DNA from: Candidatus Binataceae bacterium
GTDB taxonomy: Bacteria; Desulfobacterota; Binatia; Binatales; Binataceae
Assembly (NCBI GenBank): GCA_035650475.1
Contig: DASRHP010000004.1
Location: 1 to 64,000, forward strand
DNA: 64,000 nucleotides
Reading direction: 5' to 3'
Part shown: positions 33,127 through 44,256 of the stretch, in pieces
How positions within the stretch are numbered: the first letter of the stretch is position 1
How the letters are laid out: each line of letters opens with the position of its first letter
Program-made: the position numbers and the translations under genes
Notes under the pieces: generated by a model
What the model was told of the DNA's origin: nothing
Database searches by the model: none
Seen by the model: only the letters and a program-made list of their open reading frames with translations

Positions 33127-33549
33127 ATGAAGAACGGCGCGGGTAAGATGGCCCGTGATTGCTTCGCTCTGCGGGTCCGGATGCTCAATCGGGTCGTCAG
33201 CGCAATTTACGACGACGCGCTGGCCCCGCTCGATCTGAAGGCGAGCCAACTAAACGTTCTGGTTGCGGCGTCGCTGCGCCCACGGGCTCGCCCCGCCGAA
33301 CTCTGCAAACGGCTCAGGATGGACGAGTCGACGCTGAGCCGAAACGTGCAACGGATGCGGCGGCGCGGGTGGCTGAGGCTCGCCCCGGACAGCGACAGAC
33401 GGAGCCACTGGATAGCAGCGACCCGCCAGGGCCGTATGCTTGTCGTCCGCGCGTTTGCGGCCTGGAGCACGGCACAGAAGGAGATTGAACGGCGGCTCGG
33501 CAGGGACGGCCAGGCCGCCCTTCGCATGCTCGCCGGAAAGCTTCTTTGA
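33127..33549 (+). CDS. MarR-family transcriptional regulator
   Basis: A 140-residue winged-helix regulator. The HTH reads A-S-Q-L-N-V-L-V-A-A-S and later R-M-D-E-S-T-L-S-R-N-V-Q-R-M, with wing segment R-R-G-W-L-R-L-A. MarR proteins respond to small phenolic ligands or oxidation. Its likely target is the divergent exported-protein gene and itself. Confidence 0.85.
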   Translation: MKNGAGKMARDCFALRVRMLNRVVSAIYDDALAPLDLKASQLNVLVAASLRPRARPAELCKRLRMDESTLSRNVQRMRRRGWLRLAPDSDRRSHWIAATRQGRMLVVRAFAAWSTAQKEIERRLGRDGQAALRMLAGKLL

Positions 33550-33556
33550 CGGGGAA

Positions 33557-33952
33557 TTACAGCGATCCCGGGAGCTCGACCAGCGATTTGATTTTGACCC
33601 ACTGATGCGGCTTGACGTCGATCTTCTGGTTGCCGCCGGGACCGCGCACGACGTACTCGCCGGGCTTGAGCGCGACGCGGAAATTGCCCTGGTCACAGTC
33701 GCCGGTTGCGACCAGCTTCTTGTTGTCGGCGTCGTAGATCCAGATGCACTCGCCGATCACGCCCGACAGCGCGCTCCCGCCCTTGATCGCGCCCGAAAAG
33801 CCGTAAACTCCCGATTCCACTTCGTCGCTCGCGGCCGCGGCGGGCTTGGCTGAGGGCTGCCGCTCCCTGGCGAGCGCGCGGCCTGAGATGCCCGCAGCGG
33901 CGAGGAGAAGAGCTGCACCGGCGAGCGCGGCGCCTCGTGGGGCATTGCGCAT
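33557..33952 (-). CDS. Exported protein with transthyretin/prealbumin-like C-terminal region
   Basis: A 131-residue protein: a signal peptide (hydrophobic A-L-A-G-A-A-L-L-L-A-A-A-G) is followed by E-V-E-S-G-V-Y-G-F-S-G-A-I-K and V-I-G-E-C-I-W-I-Y-D-A, ending with A-L-K-P-G-E-Y-V-V-R-G-P-G-G. The last part looks like the carrier or SpaA-type beta-sandwich that begins with a G-E-Y strand. There are two cysteines, in G-E-C and G-D-C-D, which may form a disulfide. Function is unknown. Confidence 0.6.
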   Translation of the reverse strand: MRNAPRGAALAGAALLLAAAGISGRALARERQPSAKPAAAASDEVESGVYGFSGAIKGGSALSGVIGECIWIYDADNKKLVATGDCDQGNFRVALKPGEYVVRGPGGNQKIDVKPHQWVKIKSLVELPGSL

Positions 33953-34105
33953 GACTACCTCCCGGTCTCCTCGGATAACGCTGCCCGAGTCTATTCGGTT
34001 CCGGGGCGGCGACGGAAGTCATCGATCCAACGGCAAGGTTTGCACGCGGCAGCGATTGGCGTCATAGTCTTTCGGCGACGTTGGCTGCGGCCTTAGGGGG
34101 GAGCG

Positions 34106-34441
34106 ATGGCAGGCACGGAAGAGTCGCGGATCGGCAAAGGCACCAAGCTCTCGGGCAAGCTTCACTTTCACGGCACCGTCCGCATCGAGGGTGAGGCCGA
34201 GGGGGAAATCGTCGGCGACGAGATCGTGATCGCCGAGGGGGCGGTGGTTTCAGCCAAGATCACCGCGACGCGTCTGACCATCGCCGGTACCGTCAGCGGC
34301 GAGATCACCGTGCGTCAGCGGTTGGAGGCGCTGCCCACCGCGCGGCTGCGATGCACCGTCAACACGCCGAGCCTGGTGCTCAACGAAGGCGCGACCTTCG
34401 ACGGCGACTGCCGGATGCCGCGCGACCGGATGGCCGCCTAG
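34106..34441 (+). CDS. Bactofilin-family cytoskeletal protein
   Basis: The 111-residue protein is a small bactofilin: a short disordered N-terminus, then repeated short beta strands (G-K-L-H-F-H-G-T-V-R-I-E-G, G-E-I-V-G-D-E-I-V-I, G-T-V-S-G-E-I-T-V) of the right-handed beta-helix that polymerises into filaments. Bactofilins scaffold cell shape and polar structures. The start is preceded by GGGGGGAG. No LytM peptidase, which often accompanies bactofilins, is adjacent. Confidence 0.85.
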   Translation: MAGTEESRIGKGTKLSGKLHFHGTVRIEGEAEGEIVGDEIVIAEGAVVSAKITATRLTIAGTVSGEITVRQRLEALPTARLRCTVNTPSLVLNEGATFDGDCRMPRDRMAA

Positions 34442-34454
34442 GCGGCGCGGGCGC

Positions 34455-35090
34455 TCAGCGCGCGCGCTCGGGCGCAAAACTCACCAGGACAGTTTCGACC
34501 CCGTCGCGCGCGCGGTACCGCACGACCCGTCCGGCATCGTCGATTTCGATCTCGTCGGCGTCGCCCATCCGGGGCTCGAAAATCCAGCGCCGGCCCGCCT
34601 CATCGCGCCGCCGATAGGTCTGCTTGTAGGAATTTACGATGAGCGTGGCGGGGTCGATCGTCGCCACCCGCCCGATCCATCGCGCCTGCCCGCGGGCGCG
34701 CGCGCGCGCGATTATCAACGCCTTGCACACGACGAGATCGGCGTCCACCTCGCGCATCCGCCCGAGCTTGGCGCTTACGCTCTCGCGTCCGCCGACCGCG
34801 CTGAGATGGCCGCGGATGATGTCGTCGGCGGTTTCGTAGTCGGCGCTGCGCGAGAACGGGCCGCGCCGGTAGCGGACGGCGACCGCAACGATGAGCCCAC
34901 TTGCCTCCGCGAGGCGAGCGTCAACCTCATGGCGATTGAGTCCGTCGGGCGTGCGCCGTGCGCCCCGCAAGCGCTCGCGCGCGAGCGTCTCCTCCTCGAC
35001 GGCGATCAATTCGCCCGCGCGGCGCAACTCGTAGCGGTATTCGCCCGCGGGCGGCAGCGCGGGCGCGACCGAGGCTTCCTCAAGCGCCAT
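34455..35090 (-). CDS. Hypothetical protein, 211 residues
   Basis: The product has a charged N-terminal half and a beta-rich C-terminal half with T-L-I-V-N-S-Y-K-Q-T and R-W-I-F-E-P-R-M-G-D-A-D-E-I-E-I. I see no recognisable domain and no signal peptide. The start overlaps the end of the DUF72 gene by 11 bases, which suggests translational coupling to it. No catalytic motif is visible. Confidence 0.55.
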   Translation of the reverse strand: MALEEASVAPALPPAGEYRYELRRAGELIAVEEETLARERLRGARRTPDGLNRHEVDARLAEASGLIVAVAVRYRRGPFSRSADYETADDIIRGHLSAVGGRESVSAKLGRMREVDADLVVCKALIIARARARGQARWIGRVATIDPATLIVNSYKQTYRRRDEAGRRWIFEPRMGDADEIEIDDAGRVVRYRARDGVETVLVSFAPERAR

Positions 35091-35790
35091 CGGTGAGCAT
35101 GCCGGTCAGGCGCGCGGCCAAGGCCGGCGCCGCGGCCTCGTGCTTGAAGTACACGTATATTTCGTCGACCTCGGCACGCATCCGCCCCAGCCGTTCCGCC
35201 CATTGTTTCAGCGCGGCGTCATCGTAGCTCTCCATACGCAGCCGCGCGTACACGAACGGCGCGGTGCACTCGATCGGGCTCTTGAGGCGGTCGCTTTCGG
35301 CGATGCAGAGCGCGGCGCCAGCGTCGGCGAGGACCTCAAGTACGGAGTCGGCGAACCATGAGCGATTGCGGAACTCGAAAGCAGGGCGCAGACGGCCGCC
35401 CACCACCGCCAGAAAGTCGCGTAATAGCCCGTCGTCGCGTTTGAGGTCGGGCGGCAACTGGAAGAGGGTGGGGCCGAGGCGCTCGCCCAGCGCCGTCACA
35501 GTGTCGGCGAAATAGCCGAGGCTGTCGGCGGCGTCGCGCAGGCGGGCGATATGGGTGATGCGTTGCGGGGCCTTAAGCGCGAAGCGAAAATCAGCCGGCG
35601 TCTGCTCGGCCCAGCGCTCCAGCATCGCCCGCCGCGGCATTGCACGGAACGTATAGTTTATCTCCACGGTCGGCAGCCGCTCAGCGTAGAAGGCGAGCAT
35701 CCGTGCCCCCGGCAGCTTCGCCGGGTAAAATCCGCCCAGCCATTCCTTGTAACTGAAGCCTGAGGCTCCGATACGCACGCGCGCCGCCAT
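35080..35790 (-). CDS. DUF72-family protein (YecE-like)
   Basis: A 236-residue TIM-barrel-like protein with I-G-A-S-G-F-S-Y-K-E-W near its start, V-E-I-N-Y-T-F, F-A-L-K-A-P-Q-R-I-T-H and P-A-F-E-F-R-N-R-S-W-F. These are the DUF72 signature motifs. The family is widespread and its function is unknown. It heads a two-gene unit with the hypothetical gene that overlaps its 3' end. Confidence 0.9.
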   Translation of the reverse strand: MAARVRIGASGFSYKEWLGGFYPAKLPGARMLAFYAERLPTVEINYTFRAMPRRAMLERWAEQTPADFRFALKAPQRITHIARLRDAADSLGYFADTVTALGERLGPTLFQLPPDLKRDDGLLRDFLAVVGGRLRPAFEFRNRSWFADSVLEVLADAGAALCIAESDRLKSPIECTAPFVYARLRMESYDDAALKQWAERLGRMRAEVDEIYVYFKHEAAAPALAARLTGMLTDGA

Positions 35791-36128
35791 CGGCGATCGA
35801 AGCTATTCGCGTCGGCGGCGTCCGACAAGCCGCCAAGCCTTGGATGAGCGATGGCGAAAGCGCGAAGGCCCGATTAAACAATCGCAAGAGTCTTTCATCC
35901 AGGCACTGAATTTCATGTTATAAGATGTTATTAGGCTCATAATATCTCTTAAGCGCGTAGAGTCGGAGCGCTGCCTCAAAAAATCTGCGTTAGACGCCTA
36001 CCGCGCTTCTTTCATTAGTGCGGTATCTATCCTAATAATGCACAATAAGGGCGCAGTTTGGTCGAATTAGGCTGGCCCCGGCATTGGCGGTTGGGGATGG
36101 GATCAGTTGCGGCAAAGGGGATTGGAAG
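35791..36128. other. A/T-rich intergenic leader with inverted repeat
   Basis: This 338-base gap is markedly richer in A and T than the rest of the window. At 35923-35947 the sequence A-G-A-T-G-T-T-A-T and its near-complement A-T-A-A-T-A-T-C-T form a 9-7-9 inverted repeat with one mismatch. TTATAA elements nearby (35918-35923) resemble a -10 box. This is probably the promoter and operator region of the HTH gene downstream. No gene is visible in it. Confidence 0.5.
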
Positions 36129-36347
36129 ATGGCTCTGACTGGCGCGAAGGTGCTGACGGTGAACGAGTTGTCGGAGTACCTGCGGGTGCACCGCTCGACC
36201 ATTTACCGCCTGCTCAAGAAGGGACAGCTGCCGGGCTTCAAAATTGGCAGTGATTGGCGCTTCAACGTTGAAGCGATCGATGAGTGGCGCTTGCAGCAGG
36301 GCGCCGCGCAGCTCGAAGAGCTGCGTGCCAGTGAAGTCGGGCACTAG
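36129..36347 (+). CDS. Excisionase/MerR-type small helix-turn-helix protein
   Basis: A 72-residue protein with the compact DNA-binding domain L-T-V-N-E-L-S-E-Y-L-R-V-H-R-S-T-I-Y-R-L-L-K-K-G, the pattern shared by excisionases and BldC-like regulators, followed by G-F-K-I-G-S-D-W-R-F. Proteins of this type bind as oligomers to repeated sites. It lacks any partner recombinase, so a stand-alone regulatory role is more likely than excision. AAGGGG precedes the ATG. Confidence 0.8.
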   Translation: MALTGAKVLTVNELSEYLRVHRSTIYRLLKKGQLPGFKIGSDWRFNVEAIDEWRLQQGAAQLEELRASEVGH

Positions 36348-36375
36348 GATTCCCTAGGCAACCAATAGGCTGAGG

Positions 36376-36401
36376 CTGGCAGCCGCGGCTACGGCTGCCG
36401 G
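36376..36401. terminator. Hairpin after the HTH gene
   Basis: G-G-C-A-G-C-C-G and C-G-G-C-T-G-C-C form an eight-base perfect stem with a six-base loop, and two more pairs extend it. No T-run follows, so this is a weak or Rho-assisted terminator at best. Confidence 0.4.
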
Positions 36402-36515
36402 CCTCGCGCATTCTGGCCTGCGCGTTCCGGGACGCCGGCGGGCACGGGCGAGTGTGTGTGCCGACCCTGCGCGGGCTTGGCGGGCGCCGCGCTCATCCCT
36501 TAGACTGGGTCGACG

Positions 36516-37697
<1,182 letters not shown>

Positions 37698-37711
37698 AGC
37701 GCGCTCTGGCC

Positions 37712-37796
37712 CACGGGCTAAAGCCCGTGCCCCGGAAATATGACCTCTCTTCCGAGCGGCGCAGGCCGAAGCCTGCGTCTCTGCCGACCTTCGGCC
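37712..37796. repeat. Three consecutive hairpins between convergent genes
   Basis: CACGGGCT-AA-AGCCCGTG (37712-37729, stem 8), CGCAGGC-CGAA-GCCTGCG (37760-37777, stem 7) and GCCGA-CCT-TCGGC (37783-37795, stem 5) stand in a row. They separate the aminotransferase and the VWA gene, which converge. They are likely bidirectional terminators or RNA-stabilising REP-like elements. Confidence 0.5.
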
Positions 37797-37821
37797 TTTG
37801 ACCGGGGAGGGAGCTGACGGT

Positions 37822-40413
37822 TCAGTCACCGAGGAAGCGGCGGCGCACAAAGACCTCGCCCAGGATAAGCGCGATCACCAACGGCAGCAGGTAGGGGTCG
37901 GCGCTGCGATAAACGGTGACCAGCGCGCCGCGATGGCGCAGGACCTCGGCCGGAGTGGCATTGACCGCGCCGCCGGTCGCCTGCGCCAGCCGCTGCAGGA
38001 GCCCGACATTGGACGGCCGCAGCCGCAACTCGGCCTCGTCGGGCGAGGCGGAGCCGGGCACCGCAACCTCCCGCCGGACCAGCACGCGCTCGGTGTCGCC
38101 GTCCTTGGTCATCAGGGTGACGTTGTACTTGCCGCGGCGCAGTGGTGCCGATTCGCCGGTGTAGATCGCGCGTCCGGCTTCCGTCATCGGCACGTCGAGC
38201 GCGCCGCCGGCGCCCGTGATACGGCAGACCAGGTTATTGACCGGCTGGCTGTCGGCCTTCTCAGCCTCCAGGCGCAGGACGCCGCCGGGCGCATTGACGA
38301 TTCGCAGGCTGAACAGCCCCGAGTCGCCCTGGCGCATCACCCAGCTCGTCAGCTGCGACCAGAACTCGGCGTAGCGGTTCCATCGCACCCAGCTGAGCGA
38401 GGCGGTCGAGTCGGTGTCGGCGGCGAAGATGGCGCTGCGTCCCAGCCCGTATTGCCAGGCGGCAAGCAGCGGCGAAGAGCTGTCGGCGTGGCGGATCCGC
38501 AGCGGCACCGCAGCGCCGTCCTTGGGCACGGTGGTCGCTAACAGCCCGATCGGCGGAATCTCGCGCGGGCTGATCCCGGCCAGGATCGAGCTTTCGCCGG
38601 CGTATTCGAGGTGAGTTTCGCGCCGGCGGCGGTCGGAGATCGCCTGATGGGTCAGGCGGACGAGCAGGAGCGGGAGCTTGCGAATGTCCTCGACGCGGTA
38701 AAAGGTGCCGCCGGTCACCTTGGCGAAATCCTGAAGCAGGCGGAGGTTTTCGAGGTCGGGGCCGATGCGGATGGTCGAGACCGGAATGTGCTGCTTTCCA
38801 TAATCGGCCATCAGCTGATCGTGATCGTGGTACTGGCGGTTGGTGTCGCCGTCGGTCAGCAGCAGGACCTGGCGAACCGGAATCCCGCTGGCGAGGATCT
38901 CCCGCTCGGCGATCTCGAGCGATTCCTTGAAATCGGTGCCGCCGCCGGGTTCCAGGCGCTCGATGCGTTTGATCAGGTCGTTGCGGTTCTCGCCCACGGG
39001 GCCGAGATGCGCGAGCACGTAGGGCTCGGAGTCGAAGGCGATAACGCCCGCGTAGTCGGTGTCGTCGAGCTGGTTGAGCAGCGCGATCGCCGCCTCCTTG
39101 GCGTAACGGATGCGCTCGCCGTCGCGCACCGCGGGGTAGCGCGAGTTGTAGCTCATCGAGTTGGAGCGGTCGATCAGGAGGTACACCGCGATTGGCTCGC
39201 GTGAGGGCGGCGGCGGCTGTGGCGCGAAGTTAATCGGCAGCGTCTTCTCCAGCTGACCGTCGTGGAATTTCTGATCGCGCAGCGCATCGCCGGTCACCAC
39301 CAGGCCGCCGCCGTAGTCGCCGACGTAGCGCGCCAGCGCCCCCTGCACCGCGGCTGGCAGCGCCGCTGCACTCACGTCCACCAGGATCACTGCTTGGTAG
39401 GATAGGTAGGCTTCCGGATTATCGGGCAGTGCGTGCGGCGGTGCCTCCTGGACGTCGTACTGGCGCAAGCGCAGCGCGCTCAGCAGGCTGTCCGGCGGCG
39501 TGGCCGACACCACCAGCACGCGTGGCGGCCCGATCACCGAGACCGCGGTCTCGGCCCGCGGGTTGACCGTGGTGAGCGGCGGTGCGCCCTCGACCTCGGC
39601 CGTCAGCAGGTAGGCGCCGTAGTGGTCGATGCGGTAGGGCAAGGTAAAACGGTTGAAGCCCGGCTGGAGGACGACCTCGCGATGGCCGAGCTCGCGGCCG
39701 TTGCTCAACAGGCGCACCTTGGCCGCCGCCGGCGCGCGCGCCTCGCTCAGAACGTCGAGCCTGAGCGCGAAGCTGGCGTGCTCGCGCACCGGGGTCGGCG
39801 CCTGGAAATCGACCAGCGCGACGCGTCCTGCGGACGACGGCGGCGGCGAGGCCGCGTACAGTCGCACGCCCTGCTCGATTAGCGCGGGCAGTTCCGCAGC
39901 CGCATGGCCCTGGGTCTCATTGCCATCGCTCAAAAGCAAGATGCGTTTTTCGGCGCGCGCGGGCATCAGGCCGAGCGCTGTGGTGAGCGCGGCAGCGATG
40001 TCGGTGCCACCGGGATCGATGTCGGCGCGCGGGACTGCGCCGGTCGCCATCCGCGGATCGCCCAGCGGCGAGACCAGGCGGGTGCTCCGGCCGAACTCGA
40101 TCACGGCGAGCTGGTCGCGCGGATCCATCGCGGCGCGCAGCGCCGCCACCTTGTGGCGCATCCACTGCAGCTGATCGGGGGCAAGCGAGCGCGAGGCGTC
40201 CATCGCCACGACCACCGCCATCCGCCGCGCGGGCATCCTGAGCGGCAGACGGAGGCCGGCGAGCATCGCGACTAGGGCCACGATCAGGCCCAGGCGCAGC
40301 GCGGCCGCCGCGCCGCCCGCGGCCCATCGCCCCGCCCGCATCGCCATCACGCCCGGAATTGCGGCCAGCGGGGCGGCGAGCAGCAGCCACAGCAGCTCCG
40401 GCCGCTCAAACAT
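37822..40413 (-). CDS. VWA-domain membrane protein with glutamine-amidotransferase-like domain
   Basis: The 863-residue protein starts at M-F-E-R-P-E-L-L-W, because the frame before it is shadow. It has two N-terminal helices, a first VWA-like domain (V-V-A-M-D-A-S-R-S), an alpha/beta region like class I glutamine amidotransferase (A-Y-L-S-Y-Q-A-V-I-L-V-D-V and Y-G-G-G-L-V-V-T-G), and a second VWA domain with a good MIDAS motif D-R-S-N-S-M-S and later L-L-T-D-G-D-T-N. A final helix lies at the C-terminus. It is the last gene of a five-gene operon and overlaps the preceding gene by 8 bases. Confidence 0.85.
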   Translation of the reverse strand: MFERPELLWLLLAAPLAAIPGVMAMRAGRWAAGGAAAALRLGLIVALVAMLAGLRLPLRMPARRMAVVVAMDASRSLAPDQLQWMRHKVAALRAAMDPRDQLAVIEFGRSTRLVSPLGDPRMATGAVPRADIDPGGTDIAAALTTALGLMPARAEKRILLLSDGNETQGHAAAELPALIEQGVRLYAASPPPSSAGRVALVDFQAPTPVREHASFALRLDVLSEARAPAAAKVRLLSNGRELGHREVVLQPGFNRFTLPYRIDHYGAYLLTAEVEGAPPLTTVNPRAETAVSVIGPPRVLVVSATPPDSLLSALRLRQYDVQEAPPHALPDNPEAYLSYQAVILVDVSAAALPAAVQGALARYVGDYGGGLVVTGDALRDQKFHDGQLEKTLPINFAPQPPPPSREPIAVYLLIDRSNSMSYNSRYPAVRDGERIRYAKEAAIALLNQLDDTDYAGVIAFDSEPYVLAHLGPVGENRNDLIKRIERLEPGGGTDFKESLEIAEREILASGIPVRQVLLLTDGDTNRQYHDHDQLMADYGKQHIPVSTIRIGPDLENLRLLQDFAKVTGGTFYRVEDIRKLPLLLVRLTHQAISDRRRRETHLEYAGESSILAGISPREIPPIGLLATTVPKDGAAVPLRIRHADSSSPLLAAWQYGLGRSAIFAADTDSTASLSWVRWNRYAEFWSQLTSWVMRQGDSGLFSLRIVNAPGGVLRLEAEKADSQPVNNLVCRITGAGGALDVPMTEAGRAIYTGESAPLRRGKYNVTLMTKDGDTERVLVRREVAVPGSASPDEAELRLRPSNVGLLQRLAQATGGAVNATPAEVLRHRGALVTVYRSADPYLLPLVIALILGEVFVRRRFLGD

Positions 40414-42286
40414 TCCGTACCCTCCAGCGCATCGCCTTGCGCGCGAGCAACGCTGACTCGACCAGCATCGCAGCCAGCGCAAGCGCGATCAGCCACGGCG
40501 CAAGCGGCGCGACATGCATTGTGCCTGCGCTTTCCGCTTTCGTGGTCGGCCGCGCGGGAGCAGAGGGCCGCGCCGGCCTGGCGGACGCCGCGGCCGAGAT
40601 GTCCGACTCGGCGGCGTCGAAGTAGTTGGCGTAAACCACGCTGCGTCCGGCGCTTGAGACGATCTCGTAGCGTCCGGCTTCGAGCGGGCGCAGATGGACG
40701 CGGCCGATCGCGTCGGCCCTGACCGTGTGCGCCGAGCCGTCGGGTGCGATGATTGTTGCGCTGGCGCTCGCCGGCACGCTGACCGCGTCGCCGGTCGAAA
40801 CAATCTGCAACTCCTGCGGGGCGAGCAGGCGCTTGACCATGTCGATGGTCAGAACCAGCGCTTCGAGTTTGTCGGGATCGAGCAGCAGGTGGTCGCGCAC
40901 GTTGAAGGCTAGCAGTCCGGTGGCGCCGCGCGCGTCGTAACCGAAGGCGGCGAGCGCGAAAGAGGCGCTGCTGGCCGCGTCGGTGCCGCGCGCGACCACC
41001 GACATCCACGAGGGCAGCGCGAGGATACGTGCGGGACTGAGCAGCAGCGGCTGGCCCAGCGTCTGGTCAGCGCCACGCTCCTGCATCTCGGCCATCGCCA
41101 CGCTGCCCACCACGGGCAGCTGTCCGGCTGGCGGCGGGGAATGCTCCAGCCACGGTTGCGGATAGATGACGAGGCGCGCGGCGGCGTCAATGCCGGGGTC
41201 GTAGGCGTCGTGGATCACCGCGAGACGATAGCGCGGCGTGCCGGCCAGCCTGAACTTGGCCGGGTCGGCCGTCGTCACGATGAGATTCTGGTTCACCGCC
41301 AGCAGCACGCGCGCCAGATCGTCGCGCACGTCGGGATCGGGCGAAAGCACCAGCACCTTATCGGGCTTGTCGTTGGACGCGTAGGCCCAGCGCTCGTTGT
41401 CGGCGGCCAACGGATCGGGGGTCAAAATGTGGGCGTGAACCACGCCCCCGTGTTTGAGCGGCCCGAACGGCACCACCGACTGGCCGCGCGGGTCGAGCAC
41501 GGTCGTGATGTGAAGCACCTCCTTGCTGTCGAGATCAACCGTCAGCTCGCACAGCCGCGCCTGCTCGGAGAGGTTGCGCACGATCAGATGACCTTGCGAA
41601 GAGCCGACCGCTCCGGATTCGAGCGCGATGATCGCGAGATTGCCCTGCGGCGCACCGACCTGGTGGAAATGGACGCGCACACCGGGCCCGGCCGCGCTCA
41701 ACGCATCGCCGGTCGCCGGGCGGTCGGCGAACACGTCGATCTCGGCAGCGCCGCGCGCTTCCATCAGGGCCGTCCGCAGCGCGGCCGCGCGCGCGGGCAG
41801 CGCCATCGGCTGAAGCGCCTCGATCGTGCGGCGGACGGCGGCCTGATGCGCGCTGGGCGCCTGGCGTACCGCGGCTTCGAGCGCATAGCCGATCACGCTG
41901 AAGGAATCACCGGGCCGCGCCGAATTGACAAGGTCGAGCGCCGCGCGGCGGGCCTCTTCGATGCGTGTGGTGCGGCCGTCGCGCGCACTCATCCCCGCGC
42001 CGAGGTCGAAAACGAACGCGCGGCGCGCATGATGCGCCGGGGGCGGCGGGCGCAGCACGTACAGCCCCGCCAACGCCATCGCGAGCGCGCCCAGCGCCGC
42101 GGCCTCGAGCCAGAACAGAAGATCGGTGCGCAACACGCGCGAGCTCGCCATCGGCGCCGACAGTTCCTCGAACAGCATCAGGCTGGAGACTTCCAGAGTC
42201 GGCTTGGCCCGCGCGCGCAGGTAGATCGCGACCAGTACCGCGAGGCTTGCAAGATAGACGAGGTTGCGCGGATTGAGCAGACCCAT
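40406..42286 (-). CDS. BatA-type VWA membrane protein
   Basis: A 626-residue protein with an N-terminal BatA-like domain (first helix N-P-R-N-L-V-Y-L-A-S-L-A, followed by F-L-L-L-like membrane stretches and F-W-L-E-A-A-A-L), a VWA-like domain (A-F-V-F-D-L-G-A-G-M-S-A), and a single C-terminal helix (A-L-A-A-M-L-V-E-S-A-L-L). The MIDAS motif D-x-S-x-S is degenerate here (D-L-G-A-G-M), so metal binding may be lost. It lies between DUF58 and the second VWA gene. Confidence 0.8.
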   Translation of the reverse strand: MGLLNPRNLVYLASLAVLVAIYLRARAKPTLEVSSLMLFEELSAPMASSRVLRTDLLFWLEAAALGALAMALAGLYVLRPPPPAHHARRAFVFDLGAGMSARDGRTTRIEEARRAALDLVNSARPGDSFSVIGYALEAAVRQAPSAHQAAVRRTIEALQPMALPARAAALRTALMEARGAAEIDVFADRPATGDALSAAGPGVRVHFHQVGAPQGNLAIIALESGAVGSSQGHLIVRNLSEQARLCELTVDLDSKEVLHITTVLDPRGQSVVPFGPLKHGGVVHAHILTPDPLAADNERWAYASNDKPDKVLVLSPDPDVRDDLARVLLAVNQNLIVTTADPAKFRLAGTPRYRLAVIHDAYDPGIDAAARLVIYPQPWLEHSPPPAGQLPVVGSVAMAEMQERGADQTLGQPLLLSPARILALPSWMSVVARGTDAASSASFALAAFGYDARGATGLLAFNVRDHLLLDPDKLEALVLTIDMVKRLLAPQELQIVSTGDAVSVPASASATIIAPDGSAHTVRADAIGRVHLRPLEAGRYEIVSSAGRSVVYANYFDAAESDISAAASARPARPSAPARPTTKAESAGTMHVAPLAPWLIALALAAMLVESALLARKAMRWRVRNV

Positions 42287-42288
42287 CG

Positions 42289-43197
42289 CTACCTCATCAC
42301 GCCCAGGCGCGGGAACTCGCGCATGATGATCTCTTCGAAGTGGGCCGCGCCGAAGGCCCGCGAGTAAATGACGCCGTGGTTGGCGCAGTATTGGGCCAGC
42401 TCGCTCGACAGCCGCTCGGCCCGTCGCCGGCAGGCCTGGGCCGCCGCAGGCCCAATCGCCACCTCGCAGATTTCGCCGCTCTCGGAGTCGCGCAGGCGGT
42501 AGCTGCCAGGCGGATAGTCGCCGTTGGCCTCGCGTTCGCCGAGGACGTGCACCACTTTGACCTCGTGACGCGCGGCGAGCAGGCGATCGAGCGCCTGTTG
42601 GTATTCGCCCGCCGAAACCAGGAAGTCAGAGATCAGGATGGCGACCCCGCCCCCGCGGCGCTCCAGGAGCAGGCGACCCACCGCGTCGGCCATTCGCGTC
42701 TCGCCGCCGCAGCGCACGCCGGTTACGAAGGGGCGAAAGGCTGGGTAAAGTTCCCGCCGCCGATGGAACGGCGAGTTGTGCAGGCGCGTTCCGCCCATCC
42801 GGGTGGCGGTGAAGATGCCTAGGCGCACGGCGTCGTTGCTCGCCATCGCGACGTACGCGAGCGCCGCGCCCAGGCCGAGGGCGAGTCCGAGCTTATCGTC
42901 CCCCGCCGGAACGCCCATCGAGGCACTGGCGTCGACCAGGATGGTGACCTCGACTTCGCGCTCGGCGCGGAAGGTGCGGATCATCAGCTCGTCGAGACGC
43001 GCGAAAGCGTTCCAGTCGAGAAAGCGCAGGTCGTCGCCCTCGGTGTATTCCCTGAAATTTTCGGGCTCGATGCCGAGCCCCTGCACACGGCCGAGCGTGC
43101 GCCGCCCGGCGCGCACGGTGCGCGCGCGCTGGACCCCGAGCATCAGGCCGTCCAGCCGGCGCAGAAAGTCGGGCTCGAATGCGCGCGCCTCGAGCAT
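42289..43197 (-). CDS. DUF58-family protein
   Basis: A 302-residue protein with the typical E-N-F-R-E-Y-T-E-G-D-D-L-R-F-L-D-W, then T-F-R-A-E-R-E-V-E and the VWA-like segment V-T-I-L-V-D-A-S-A-S-M, a MIDAS-type sequence. DUF58 genes nearly always sit beside MoxR ATPases and probably serve as an adaptor. The gap to the MoxR gene is 15 bases, to the BatA gene 2 bases. Confidence 0.9.
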   Translation of the reverse strand: MLEARAFEPDFLRRLDGLMLGVQRARTVRAGRRTLGRVQGLGIEPENFREYTEGDDLRFLDWNAFARLDELMIRTFRAEREVEVTILVDASASMGVPAGDDKLGLALGLGAALAYVAMASNDAVRLGIFTATRMGGTRLHNSPFHRRRELYPAFRPFVTGVRCGGETRMADAVGRLLLERRGGGVAILISDFLVSAGEYQQALDRLLAARHEVKVVHVLGEREANGDYPPGSYRLRDSESGEICEVAIGPAAAQACRRRAERLSSELAQYCANHGVIYSRAFGAAHFEEIIMREFPRLGVMR

Positions 43198-43212
43198 CGC
43201 AGCCAGTCCGCT

Positions 43213-44252
<1,040 letters not shown>

Positions 44253-44256
<4 letters not shown>

